64,000 nucleotides of DNA, taken from Rhynchopus euleeides. Lineage: Eukaryota > Euglenozoa > Diplonemea > Diplonemida > Diplonemidae. The stretch spans positions 1,736,001 through 1,800,000 of the forward strand of contig OY723291.1 of the NCBI GenBank assembly GCA_963210315.1. The letters are read 5' to 3'. Under the pieces are notes generated by a model. It saw only the letters and a program-made list of their open reading frames with translations, was not told the origin of the DNA and ran no database searches. How positions within the stretch are numbered: position 1 is the first letter of the stretch; every line of letters begins with the position of its first letter. Below, one piece after another: positions 20,076 to 33,080 of the stretch. The translations under genes were made by a program, and so were the position numbers.

Positions 20076-23000
20076 ATGTCTGGCAAGGGGGCGTGGCCGC
20101 CGGGTGACAAGGGTGGCTGCGACAGCGCAGCGCCCTCAGAGGGGTCGCCCACCGCCAAGGCGGATGCGCGGAAGATCACGACGATGGCGTCCGTGACCCC
20201 TGCGGCCCGCCCCGTCGGGCTGTGGATGTGGGACAACATGGAGAAGCTGGACCCCATCACGTCGCAGAGCCTTCCCGTCACGCCCAACCACCCGCCGCTC
20301 TCCAACAGCGCGCGCCTGGTTCCCATGCGGTCCACGCCGCAGCTGGGGCTCGGGCCGGGCAAGCTGTCCATCGGCCGGCGTTCCGCCCCCGGGACGCCGA
20401 TGATGGGTGGCGTGCCCCCGGAGATGCTTACCGCTGACGGGAAGCCCTCCCGCGCGATGGAGGAGATGCTGATGCGGCAGCAGAGCGGCATGCAGTATTG
20501 GGCTGACGACGTGCCGGAGACGCCGCCGCTGGTGGGCGGGACGCCCCCGTTTGTCCCACGCAACATGATGGGGGGCTACGGCGGTGTCGACAACATGACA
20601 AACCTGGATGTGATGCAGTTCATGATGATGAACGCGGGTGAGCTCTACCCGGTATGGGCTGGCAGAGAGGTGGGAGGGCGTGTGGGAGGCCATTCTTCAA
20701 AGGAGGGGCTTGCATAAAGCACTTCATGATGTCTTCTTTTGCTGATCTAGGTTGTTCCCTCCTCAAGCCCTGTTTTGTCATCTCACACATACACGTCATC
20801 TCCTCCCCCTTCTCCTCTCCCACAGCAGGGCGGTAACGAGTGGAGGCCGCAGGAGCGCCGGCACATGGGGCACCACCACCACCACCACCACCATATGCAC
20901 CACCACCACCATCACCACCAGCACCAGCACCAGCATCAGCACCAGCATGAGGGCATGGCGGGTGGTGGGCAGATCGTGCGTCTGCAGGTGGACCCCCGGA
21001 CGACGCTGGACGTGCCGCGCCACCACCTGCGGTTCACCCAGCGTGCAGAGGGGCACCTCCGCAACCACGGGCATGTGGGGTGGTGCCAGCGCCACCACAA
21101 CACAGGGTCGTGCAACTTCGGCAACGGGTGCGCATTCGCCCACGTTGTCGACTCGATGATCGAGCACTACCGTCAGGACGCAGAGAACGCGATTGCTGCG
21201 AACCACGCCCGCTTCGACGGGCCCCCGACAGGCCACCACCTGGGTGGCGCTGTGGGCGGCGGTGTCGGCGGTGGCCCCGCCACCGCCCCCGGCCCCGGCG
21301 GCAAGGGGGGCAAGGGTGGCATGCACCACATGCCGCCCCACATGATGGGTGGCAAGGGCGGCAAGGGCGGCGGCCCCCCGCCCCTCGCCGGGCTGATGGG
21401 CGGCTGGCACGGCAAGGGCGGCAAGGGCAGCATGATGATGGAGGAGCGCGAGGAGGAGGGGCGCGGCATGTGGGGCGCGCCGCGCCCGGCAACCGCCGTG
21501 AAGGATGACGTGCCGCAGCCGACGCTCTCCTCCATGCTGTCGCTGGGGCAGCGGGGGGCTGTGAAGCCGTCGGTATGCCCGGATGTTGAGGTGCTGCCTG
21601 GATGCTCCTACCCCTGCCCCCATCCACCCCACCCCACCCCACCCCACCACATCCCACAGCCGCAGAGCACGCTGTCCGGCAATGCGCCTCCTTTCGTGAG
21701 ACCCGCACGGTACTGGAACACGCAGTTCGCCACAGCGCCTGAAGGCTCCATGTTTGTGGTATGCCCGCTTGCAAAGAATGAGAACACTCCCAGCCTTCCT
21801 CACTACCTCACTACACCACTACACCCCACAACTGCAGGGCCTCCACGACGCGGTGTGCGATGCCATCGGTGAGGCTCTGAAGGTGCCCAGCGACACTGGC
21901 GACACCTCCGCCTCCGCCCAGGAGCGTGCGCAGCTCGAGATCGGCACCAAGGACTCGTGGACCACCGCGAGCTCGTGGCTGGCGAAGCAGGCGTGGGGTC
22001 GTCCCTCCTCAGTGGCGATGGACCTCTGCGTCGCTGCCGGGCTGCACGAGCGCCCCGTGGAGGTGCTGACGGGCAAGATGAAGCGCATCCTTAAGTCGTG
22101 CGTCAACGGGCGCATCCGCCACGTCGACCTGTCCCTCTCCATCAAGGAGATCGGCATGCGCGTCTCCCGCGACATGGGCCTCGCCATCGCCTCTGAGCTG
22201 CGGGCCCAGGCGGAGGACCTGTCGGAGGTTTCCACGCTGTCGCTGAACCACTGGGAGCTGAACCAGGCAAGCATTGCCGCCATCGGGACAGCGCTGCCCC
22301 CGCGCGTGGAGACGGTGGAGCTGCTGTGGGTGACAGGCGAGGACAAGTGGCTGGGCATCAGCCAGCTCATCGTGGAGCTCCGCCAGCGCAACCAGAGCAG
22401 CCGCCTGAAGATCGGCGTCAGCGACATGGATGAGGCCCGCCAGCTGACCGAGGCGCTGACCCAGGTCCCCCCGACACACAAGTCTCCTCTTGTCGAGATT
22501 GAGGTGAAGTCGAAGGCAGAGCTCGGCCACGACGGGCGCCAGATGCTGAGCAACATCACGCTTGCCGGGCTGAAGGTGCGCGTGCCTGCGGTGTACATCC
22601 CTCCGGTGCGCACAGGGTTCGGGCCTGCTCCTGAGGAGCTGCGGGTGATGTGCAACGACCCCCAGATCCACGAGGTGCTCAACACCCTGTCGGCGTACCT
22701 CACGATGCCGGAGTCGCAGCGGGTGAACCGCGTGTTCTTCCGTGGCATCACCGCCAACACCGCGCCCCTTCTGGGGGAGGGCATCAGCCTTGTGCTGAAC
22801 AACCCGAACGTCGTGTCGATGGAGCTGCAGATTGCGCGCGACACGAAGAGCAACCTCCACGCCATGCTGCCCGTGCTGCAGCAGCAGGCGATGAAGTGCG
22901 CCATGCAGACGAAGCTGCGCAACCTGCTCATCGAGCTGAAGGAGCCGCCGGAGCCGGAGCTCCTGGACGTGTGCCTCCTCCTGCCTGTGAAGCACATCCT

Positions 23001-24656
23001 GCTGACGGTGTACTCCGACCGCAACCAGCTGGAGCGCGTGCTGCCCCCCTTCATCGACAAGCTGAAGAAGCTCGACCCCCCCAGCCTCTCCAGCATCATG
23101 ATCGACTACGGCCGGGGCTACGGCCACGAGCACGGCATGTGCCGCATCACAGGCCCCTGGTCGAAGTGCCACATGGAGTGGGTGTCGGAGGACGAGGCGG
23201 ACCAGGCTGCCGAGGACCTGCGCGACCCCTCCTGCGGGCGCAACGCTCTGAAGAGCGGGCTGTACCCCGTGCCGGGGCGCTTCAGCCACACCCGCATTGC
23301 GGCGGAGGTATGCATGGGCTTGTCTCCGTGTGTTCTCTGCTGGCCTCTCTGTGCACACCCCAGGCCTTTGAATATCCTTCCTTCTCCGCCACACCACCAC
23401 ACACCCCCACCACACAGGTCGTGGGCCGTCCCCTGGGGGAGTGCCCCATGTCGGACGCCATCGTGGTGCACGACGGGCCGAGCCTGATCAGCGTGCTGCA
23501 GACCCAGCAGGTGCGTGTCCCTCGGAGGACCACCATCGCGGTGCGCCCCACCGCGCCCGGCGTACTCGCTGTGGATCTCAGCGCCGACGTTGTGACGGTG
23601 GCAGGTGTCGAGTTCCTCAACTGCGACATCACCGTCGGGGCAGGCGCAGACCTGGTCGACTGCGTGTTCCGTGGGGGGAACATCAAGCTGCACGGGGGCA
23701 AGCTCGAGGACAGCACGCTGATCAACACCACACTGGAGAACACGGAAGGCGCCACCATCACGAACAACAAGTTTGTGACGGAGGAGCTGGAGCTCCCTGA
23801 GCAGGCGACGAAGAACCTCGTGATGCTGACGGGTGTGAACAGCGTCCACAAGCCCCTGAAGAATGAGAACATGCTTCTGCCCGTGCCGAAGAAAGAGCTG
23901 TCGTGGCACTCCCCCTCCGCCTACTTCGTGAAGAAGGACAACCCCCGCAACCAGGACGTCGTCCCTGTGCAGGGGGAGGCTGCCGCTGTCAGGCTGTGCG
24001 CCTTCGCGACCCTCGCGTCCGGCATGCATGACAGGTATGTGGTGACATGTAGCTGGCACCGCCACCCCTCCACACACAGGGGCCTGATGGTGGTGCGCCC
24101 GGTCGGCTTCGGCTGCGACGCGAAGTCCTCGTCGTGCTGGGTATGTCCTCGTGCTGCTCCTGTGTCGTTGTGTGAACTCTCGCATGTATCTATCTCTCTC
24201 TGCGTGCCAAAAAGCCAACGAGGAGTGCAACGCCCCAACCCCCTGCACCAACCAGGTTGTGTTCGACACGCGCGGTGCAAAGCTGAGCGACAAGCCCTCG
24301 GCGCAGTGGGCCACTGAGGGCACCGCCTCCAAGGCGAGCGCATCCATCTCCGCGTGCCTGGAGGAGCTTGCGAAGGTATGGGACCCGTGCCGTGCCATGA
24401 AGCTGCAGCATACAACACTCCCGCTGGGGGGTGGTGGGTCCCCATTTCCAACACCTTGGCCTCTTCCGTCCGACACACCCCTCCTGGACAGAATGACTTT
24501 GCGCACGGGCGTGTTTCGCAGGACAACATCTACGTGACGCCGCAGGACAAGTGGGTGCTTGGCACCCCGTCCGCCGAGTCTCCCGCCAACCCCCTTGGCG
24601 ACGGCGAGAACCTGCAGAAGGTGGTGAACTGGGCGCTGACCCTCCAGGACTCATAG
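20076..24656 (+). CDS. CCCH zinc-finger protein with poly-His tract, 8 exons
   Basis: Predicted exons: 20076-20651, 20826-21572, 21660-21758, 21838-23307, 23418-24034, 24080-24140, 24256-24375, 24522-24656. They total 3,825 nt (1,274 residues) in one frame. Every intron starts GTATG and ends in AG after a pyrimidine or CA-rich tract. Exon 2 encodes a long His/Gln run (about residues 206-233), a canonical C-x8-C-x5-C-x3-H finger (CQRHHNTGSC...CAFAH, from residue 279), and Gly-Lys-Gly repeats. Exon 4 (490 residues) is a mixed alpha/beta region with leucine-rich periodicity. Exon 5 reads like a right-handed beta-helix. CCCH fingers of this spacing usually bind RNA, so a post-transcriptional role is inferred. 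The 45-bp intron 5 keeps the frame if retained. The frame is open upstream of the chosen ATG. Confidence 0.8.
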
Positions 24657-25493
24657 GGCACCACACAGAGGCCATGCGGGTTAACGCGTGTGCGGAAACA
24701 CCTCGCTTCTGCCCCCTTGACCCCTGCCCTCTGGTGACCGGGTGGAGAGGGGGCTGGCAGGGCCCAATATAGCTCTTGCTGTTCGTGGTGGTGGTGGTGT
24801 GAGGAATGCCTTTTTTTTGCCCAAACAAGCTTGCTTGTCACAGCGAAAGAGTCAGTGGGAGCGTACCCGCGCGCAGTGTGTTTTGAGTGAGCAACACAAA
24901 ACCACTTTTATCACAGCAACGCCCTTCACAGGGGCCACAACACACTGCCGCTCGTGCGCACAAACAAAACCCGGACTCTTTTTCTCTGTCCACAACACAG
25001 TCACACAAAAGAACCACCCCTCCCCCCCATTTGCCCGCGCTTTAGTTTTTTTCCTGGCTTTCTCCACATTCCCCTTTCGGGATACCCCCCCACACACACA
25101 CACACCTTCTTTTTTTCTTACGGTTTTCTTTGATATTCTCTTTCGTTACGGTGCGTGTGAGAGGGATGGCACGGGGCGCGAGGGAGCAAGAGAGATGCAG
25201 AGAGGCATTGGGTGTGTGGGGGGGGGGGGGGGGGATGGGGGGGGGTGACCCGTGTGAGGTGAGACCTACCCACCCACCGCCTCCCGCCCCCTCTCCTGTC
25301 TATCGCTCGTCTCTCTCTCTTTCGTCCTGTATTCTTCTTCCAAAAGAAAATCTTTTCTTTTATTTGCGTCCACACCCTCCTCCCGTTCAGCACGCTGATG
25401 ATCTCTCTCTTCAAAAGACTGTTGGCAGTGTATTGGGGCAGATGTGTCTCACTCACACCGGACGTACACCGGACAGGTTGCAAAGAAAAATAC
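24657..25493. other. Intergenic, no gene recognised
   Basis: T- and G-homopolymers (for example G(16) near 25218-25234), CT-rich stretches and no coding ORF. It ends at the 7-bp target duplication of the next element. Confidence 0.6.
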
Positions 25494-25924
25494 AACGGAA
25501 TAGACTGGCGTACCGCCCCAAGAGGGGGTGTGACAAAAAATATTTTTTTTCCCTTTGTGTTTTCTAGGTCCGCAAGGTCCCAAAAATCACTTTTTGGGCA
25601 CATTTTTCAGAGGTCGCCAGAGGTCGCCACCCGGGAAATGCCATTTTTGGGGTTAAAAAACGGTTTTTCACCTTGCCCTCGTGAACTAGGTGGGGAAGGC
25701 GACGGTCAGACGCAAAATAAATGGAGGACCCCAAAGGAGGGTCCGCATCAGGCGGAAATCAGCAGAACCTCGCTCCAGACCACATTGTGGGCCAGGACAG
25801 GGTCGGGAAGAGCATAAAACACCAGAAAACCGGTCCAGGAGGTCTCTCTGGGGCTCAAATCCCCTGAAAAGGGGTCTGAACAGGTGGCGACCGAAGGGCG
25901 ACCAATGGTACCCACGGAGTTCCT

Positions 25925-27829
25925 CATCCCAAACTTGGGACCCACCGAAAAATGGACCAGATGGTGGTCCCAAATTAGGGACCGACCAACAAAGCGACCA
26001 GATGGCGGTCCCAAATTTGGGACCGACCGATAAAGCGACCAGATGGTGGTCCCAAATTTGGGACCGACCGATAAAGCGACCAGATGGTGGTCCCAAATTT
26101 GGGACCGACCGAAAAATTGGCCAGATGGCGGTCCCAAATTTGGGACCGACCCGTAAAGCGACCAGATGGTGGTCCCAATTTTGGGACCGACCCATAAAGC
26201 GACCAGATGGCGGTCCCAAATTTGGGACCGACCCGTAAAGCGACCAGATGGTGGTCCCAAATTTGGGACCGACCCATAAAGCGACCAGATGGCGGTCCCA
26301 AAATTGGGACCGACCGAGAAAGCGACCAGATGGTGGTCCCGAATTTGGGACCGACCAACAAAGCGACCAGATGGTGGTCCCACAATTGGGACCGACCAAA
26401 AAAGCGACCAGATGGCGGTCCCGAAATTGGGACCGACCGAGAAAGCGACCAGATGGTGGTCCCAAATTTGGGACCGACCGAAAAATTGACCAGATGGCGG
26501 TCCCAAATTTGGGACCGACCCATAAAGCGACCAGATGGTGGTCCCAAATTTGGGACCGACCGGTAACGCGACCAGATGGCGGTCCCAAAATTGGGACCGA
26601 CCGAGAAAGCGACCAGATGGTGGTCCCAAATTTGGGACCGACCAATAAACATGGTATGACAAAGATCTTGCAAGAAATGTTAAGATATCTCGAAATTTCT
26701 TAAGACGTCTTAATGTAATGCCGAAAGGGCTATTTCTTAAAGATTTCTTACTGATTTCTTAAGACGTGTTTCTTAATGCCTAGCATTTTAATGTCCATCA
26801 TTCTGAAAAAGATCTTAAAAGATCTTTTTCAGAATGATGGACATTTTTAATGCTGGGAGATATGGAAATAATGTCCATCATTTCATTAAGAAATCTTAAG
26901 AAATCCTGCATTTCTTAAACATAATGGGGGTCATTAATTTAAGAAATTTAATGCAGCACCTGCATTAAGACGTCTTAAGAAAGAAGTGAAAAGATCCTTT
27001 TCTTATTAAGACCTTTGTCATACCATGAATAAAGCGACCAGATGGCGGTCCCAAAATTGGGACCGACCAACAAAGCGACCAGATGGTGGTCCCACAATTG
27101 GGACCGACCAAAAAAGCGACCAGATGGCGGTCCCGAAATTGGGACCGACCGAGAAAGCGACCAGATGGTGGTCCCAAATTTGGGACCGACCGAAAAATTG
27201 ACCAGATGGCGGTCCCAAATTTGGGACCGACCCATAAAGCGACCAGATGGTGGTCCCAAATTTGGGACCGACCGGTAACGCGACCAGATGGCGGTCCCAA
27301 AATTGGGACCGACCCATAAAGCGACCAGATGGTGGTCCCAAATTTGGGACCGACCAATAAAGCGACCAGATGGCGGTCCCAAATTTGGGACCGACCGAGA
27401 AAGCGACCAGATGGTGGTCCCAAATTTGGGACCGACCGAAAAATTGACCAGATGGCGGTCCCAAATTTGGGACCGACCAATAAAGCGACCAGATGGCGGT
27501 CCCAAATTTGGGACCGCCATCTGGTCGCTTTATGGGTCGGTCCCAAATTTGGGACCACCATCTGGTCGCTTTCTCGGTCGGTCCCAAATTTGGGACCGCC
27601 ATCTGGTCAATTTTTCGGTCGGTCCCAAATTTGGGACCACCATCTGGTCGCTTTCTCGGTCGGTCCCAAATTTGGGACCGCCATCTGGTCGCTTTATTGG
27701 TCGGTCCCAAATTTGGGACCGCCCTCTGGTCAATTTTTCGGTCGGTCCCAAATTTGGGACCACCATCTGGTCGCTTTATGGGTCGGTCCCAAATTTGGGA
27801 CCACCATCTGGTCGCTTTATTGGTCGGTG
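25925..27829. repeat. 41-bp minisatellite array with palindromic core, copy 2
   Basis: About 37 units, split by the insertion at 26650-27027. Several units carry variant cores (AAAATT, GAAATT or ACAATT in place of AAATTT). Orientation flips at the palindrome at 27499-27514. The inverted block to 27829 has about 7-8 units, so the two halves could pair as a hairpin with arms of roughly 300 bp. Confidence 0.93.
26650..27027. mobile_element. 378-bp AT-rich MITE-like element inside the array
   Basis: Terminal inverted repeats CATGGTATGACAAAG (left) and its complement at the right end extend to about 20 bp with one mismatch. It is flanked by AATAAA on both sides (26644-26649 and 27028-27033). Removing the element and one AATAAA restores a normal 41-bp unit, so this is a 6-bp target duplication. 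The centre is a near-perfect 56-bp palindrome (26790-26845, arms of 27 bp around AA). There is no ORF. Confidence 0.87.
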
Positions 27830-28622
27830 ATCATCCTTCAGGATTTTGAAGGCACGTCTCACACCGGTTGGTGCTGTGTCGCATTCCAGGGGATAGTCCT
27901 TCACTTGGGTACGATTCGGCGCGACTGAGTCATCAAGCTTCATCCACCTGCCTCTCATGGTGGCGTTGGATTTTCGCACGCTGCGCCGCATTTTCACCCG
28001 GCCGAACTCAAAAACCCAAAGTCTACTGAAGATAGTCTGGCCTCTCCACAACATGTGATGGGAAAATGTTGAGGTCGGGCCATGCCAGCCCTGGCACGAG
28101 ATCACTGCTCGTACCTGGGACCACCCGTGTAAAAGTCCCCCCAGGGGGGACTTAAGCACAGGTGGACCTAAACACGGGAGTGGGCTGGTCTGGAGGGTCA
28201 TCAGGTGGCCGCGAGGCCACCTGGTGCCCTCCAGGTGCTGTCAGAGTCGAAAAGTGGGGTGCCAAAAGTCCATCCGGACCGGAATCACCCCCATACGACG
28301 GAAGCGGAAGAAGTCTTCTTGGTCTCCACCGTGCCACCCCCGTGTTTAAGCCCCCCCCTGGCCGAAAGTCGCCTCCAGGGGGGGGACTTAAACACGGGGG
28401 GTCCCAGGTACCCCCGAAAAGTCACATTGTGTCTACAGTGTGGGGCCCGAAAATCGAGTTTTCGGTGTTGCTTTTCCACATTTGGGGTTCCCAACTTCAG
28501 GACTGTCGCGCAATTACCTCAAAAGTGGCCGAGAAACCCAGGAATTTCTTTTTTTGAAGCCAATATTTTTTGTCACAGTAGCTTAGCTGAAAAGTTGGGC
28601 GAGTCGTCCACCCTAAACGGAA

Positions 28623-30979
28623 GCAGGCCTCTTCCTCCTTTAGGGTGAGTCTCTTGCAGGCTTCTACCCCCCGATCTGGTGGTGCCAGCCGTTTGTTATA
28701 TCCCTTCACAGTCTGTCGTCCTTTTCTGCACATCAGCAAACTGTGTGCGTGCATCACTGCTGGTGTGGAGGGTTTTTGGTGGATGAATCGGGCGGGTGGA
28801 GAGGGTGGGGGGAGTGGTGGTGGTGCTCCGCACTGCCGGAAAAAAAAGACATCTCCAGCCAAAACAAAAAGGGAGGCTGTTGCGCCAACACACAACAACA
28901 GGTGGAGGGGGGGACAGTGGCCTACATAGCGTGCCTCCCGGTATATATAACACGGATCCCCTATCCCCCCAAAAGAAGAACGCCCCCCACCCCCCAACAC
29001 GCTGCGTTTCGGATTCAATCTTCAAATATCCCCCTCACTCCTCCTCCCGCCCCCCGTCATCCGATACCTCCTGCTACTGTGTCTGTCCCTGCCCCCGCAA
29101 CGGCACCATTTCCGCATTTTATTCCGTTTGCCTTCCTTCTTCTTCCTCCACCTCGGTTTGGGCGTGAGATGTGATGTTTTTTTTCGTTTTGCTGCCCGTT
29201 TCCCACCGCACACCCACACCCACACAGAGTCTGCCAGACCTATATGTTCTGAAGATATCCTGTGTGAGCGTTGATGCACACATTCACTCAGGCGGCACTG
29301 CGCTGCATTGCGTGCTTTGCAGCCAGGTGTTCCTTTGCCCCTCCTTATTATCCACACGAACACAGGAGGGAGTGCCCGTATGGATCGGGTTATTTTCTCC
29401 GGAGGTTTAGGGGCGCCCCGCCTTTGGGGTTCCCTCGACAGGAGATAATCCAGGAAAGTAATGCCGAAGTGCCTCACGCCGGCTCTCCCCCCTCCTGGTG
29501 GTCCACGCGATGGAGCAAAGCGCGAAGATCAAAAAAAATTGTCCACACAGCAGCGTCGAAGACCATGCGTCTCCGATCCACCCCGTCCCCACACCCACCT
29601 CCCTATCCTTGGGTGAGAAATGTCAGTGACAGCGTAAGAGAAAAGCAAAGCATGGCCAAAAAAACAGATTTCTTTTTATCGATACCCTGTGTCATTGTGG
29701 TATGTAGGAACATCGCAAAATGCCCGTTTGTTGTGGGGGAAGCCGATATTGATGTGCGCAGTGGAGGATCGCATCAAGAGCAGAGTCGCTCGGTGCGGTC
29801 TGCTGTGCAGACATGATTCGTCTGTGTGTTGGAGGGTGTGGCGGACGTGCAGGTGAACACGGTTAACCGTGAAGCTTCCAGCCCGTTGGGGGCTGTTGCT
29901 GGACCATTGCACCGAAGAAAATGAATGCAACGGCGCGGAAAACCGCGGACGTATCAGGCAAAAGACTGTATTATTTTGACATCGCTGCGTTACCTCTTCT
30001 CTGATTTATTTTCTGCCGAGATGATGATTTTTTGTGCGCCTCGATGTTTTTTTTTTGCGTTTCTCTCTCTCTTATCCGTTTTCTTGGGTTGCCCTCCCCT
30101 TGCAAACAAGGAGTGCAAGATCTCCGCCAAAAAAATATGGTAAAACAAAACTTGGCTCTGCACCCACCCCCCCATGCCAGAGTTCGACCAAAAAAAGACA
30201 AAAAAAAAGCTTACGGCCCTCCAATTGGGGGCTGTGTCTGCAAAACTAAAAAGCAAGATATTCAAGAGCAAAAAAAAATACACAACGAAACAAAAAAAAA
30301 CGAAACATGGTATGCCCCGTTTGGTGTTTACCGTAAAAAAAACAGCCCATCACTTTTTTATGATCACATAGTCAATTTTGGGTTATTTGGTGTCCTTGTC
30401 ACCGCCCTCTCAAACCGAAGGCCGTGGGACAAGAACCAAACCCGTTATCAGACATCACTCACAGCCTAGATCATCATCCGGTCATCCACGATCAGAAGAG
30501 ATCAGCAACACAAGCAGTCATCACATCAGATGATCGCCATAGTTGCGCGAAGAAGGGGGTAGGGTGGGTGTGTGCACGCGCGAGAGGGGGGGGGGGGGGG
30601 GAGAGGGGGAAGAACGGAGAATCGAGAGCGAGAGAGAGAGATCAAGGACGGGAACAAACCCCCCCCCCCCCCCCATCCTCCCACACCTCTCTGTCTCTCT
30701 CACCCCCTCCCCCCCTCCCCCTCGTCGGCGTTGCATTTTTTTGCCATATTTTTTTGTAGCCCCCGTTCCCCCAAGTCCATTCCCCCCCACCCCAACAACC
30801 CCTACCCCACCCCACTCCCTCCCGGACCCACCCTCCACCCACCCACCCGCCTTTTTTTCTTTCTCTCTATCTTTGTTGTGCGCACGGAGGCGTGTGTTGA
30901 ACAGCCTGCTCGTCCTCACACACGGTGCAGGTTGTAAGGAACACCGCGCACACACCAACACGGGGCACACACGCGCGCG

Positions 30980-31042
<63 letters not shown>

Positions 31043-31945
31043 ATGCTTATAGTGTGAATATCCCCGAAACGAAAATACTCGCACCCCACTTTGTCACCTC
31101 TCTCTCTCTCTCTCTCACTCCACGCACACCCACCCCCTCCCGCGTTCTGTGATGTCATTTTGACGGCACACGAATTGCCAGATCGACCCCCTTGGGGAGA
31201 CGTCTTGGCAACGGTTTTCACGAAACCACCTCTTCCCACCACCCCACTCATATTCTTTGACGGCGGTCTCGGGTCACGGGGGAGGATGAGTGTCTGTCGC
31301 GGGCAGGGCAATATAGAAGTGCGCTGTTGTCTTGTCGTGATGGGGTGTTCATATTTGTTTTTCTCCTTTGTTTGGGGTGGAAGGACGGTTCGGAGCAAGC
31401 ACGGTTTCTTTTCTCTTTTTTTTTTTGCCTTTCCCTCTAAACTACCTGTGGCGTGCCTAGCCATTGTCTTCAGCACCACCAGGGCTGCTCCTAGGTTACG
31501 ACGTGCGTGATAGTTTAGCGGCGTTTAGAAGGCAAATCAAGGTCAATTTGAGTGCATCATCGAACCAGTCGAAATCGATAATGCCGGGCAACCCAACACA
31601 ACGAACCAAAAACAAGGGCAAGACAATGTTATAACGAAGGTTGTTTGCTCCACACACACTCTTTGTGTCTCGTCGGGAACGGCGGCAGCAACTCTCCTGG
31701 CATGGCCGCACCACGTTCGAAGAAGAACAAAAGAACATAAAACCCAACCACCACCCCCACCCACCCTCCATTTTAACACAAAACTCCGCTGCACTACGGA
31801 AAAGCCTTTACACCCCTCTGGGCCCAACAGCAACAGGCATTTGCACCTACATCGATCTTTCCTCAATTCGTTTGGCGGTCCTGGAAAAAAATGGAAAAAA
31901 AAGCCACCCAGTTCTCCTATCGATTTATTTGTTGCTCCTTGTTGA
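28623..31945. other. Intergenic, simple-sequence rich, no gene recognised
   Basis: Contains G and C runs near 30588-30601 and 30658-30674, a CT dinucleotide run at 30983-31038 and a shorter one at 31099-31116. ORFs are short or consist of repeats. No tRNA-like or other RNA gene was recognised by eye. Confidence 0.6.
30983..31038. repeat. (CT)n microsatellite
   Basis: About 28 uninterrupted CT units following a short (CG)n run. Confidence 0.95.
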
Positions 31946-31960
31946 TACCGTATACGTAAA

Positions 31961-32218
31961 TATTTTGGAACGTAAATATTATGGAACGTAAATATTATGG
32001 AACGCTGGTGGGTTGGCGTTCCAGATTTTTTTCGTTCCATAATATTTACAGGGCTTTCTGCGACTCGGGGACTTGGACCAGGTGATCGGACGGCGTACAG
32101 AGTCCCTGACGAGACCTACTCGTGCACTTTTCGCGCGATTCCTGACGCAAGCCGTCCTCACCACCGAGTGGCCCAACTGGCCCTGTAAATATTTTGGAAC
32201 GTAAATATTATGGAACGG
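31961..32218. repeat. Cluster of GTAAATATTATGGAACG repeats, direct and inverted
   Basis: Three direct copies at the left, one inverted copy at about 32034-32050, and a further pair near 32182-32218. The copies bracketing about 32034-32202 are inverted relative to each other and continue into an AGGGC/GCCCT pair, so they may delimit a small (about 170-bp) element. Confidence 0.7.
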
Positions 32219-33080
32219 ACCGGCCAAAAATGGGCCCGTTCCATAAACCCTGTGCCTGGAACTTTGTCCAAAAAAAAAATTTTTTCGTACAAGGCCAAAA
32301 AATGGCCAAAAAACCCGAAAATCGGGTTTGTAGGGTATAGGTACCCTGTCTGAAAATGCAAAATATGGCCCCGGAGGTGCCCCCAGAGTGAATTAAAATC
32401 GGAAAAACGCTATTTTTCACCTACGGGAAATCCCCCAAAATAGGGGTCCCCAGCCACGTACCCAAAAAAAATGTCCCGCGCTCCTCTAAGTCACTCTGGA
32501 TTTTTATTATGTCCTCCATATCTGACATATGGGTCCAGGAACACCGGTTTTTGGCCTCAGAAAGTCGAAAAATCGGGGGGGGGGGGGGCGGGGGGGGGCT
32601 TCACCTAAATTCCCCGGCTACCCGCCGGGTACCCGTATTGGATTAGTGTGATGTGGTGGCGCGGGTCCGGGAAGATCGGGTGGTGGGACTTTCCAACCCC
32701 CCCCCCCCCCCCCCGCCCCTACGTGGGGATCTCCATCGTCTCGTAGTTGTTTCAGTGGTCAGGTAAACCCGCAGCTCCGCAAACAACACTGTTTCTAACA
32801 CTGTGTCGTCGGCTTCCGCCCTGCCTGTCACCTCGACAAGCAGCAGACACCCGAGAGTAGCAGCGCCCGGTTCGCCCCCGGGACCAAGAAAAAACGTGGC
32901 AAGGTTGCTACAGTTGGCTCGATGACGCACGCACCCGCCCGCCTGCCCGCCCCTCAATCCCGTTACTTCCCGGTTGTTGCATTCCCGTGTAGACCACCCG
33001 CACCCGTTGCCTTTCCCCCTGTGTCCCAGTTTCCGGCATTCTGACCACCCGCAACAGGCGCGCGCTCACACATGTGAGAG

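Larger units (their letters stand above)
25501..28615. mobile_element. Non-autonomous TIR element, copy 2 (7-bp TSD)
   Basis: Same family as 2951-5108: it starts TAGACTGG, ends CCACCCTA and has near-identical arms. It is flanked by a different exact 7-bp duplication, AACGGAA (25494-25500 and 28616-28622), which confirms independent insertion and fixes both boundaries. The length is 3,115 bp, longer than copy 1 because its 41-bp array has more units and because it carries a 378-bp insertion at 26650-27027. Differences from copy 1 in the 3' arm are a few single bases. No transposase ORF. Confidence 0.88.
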
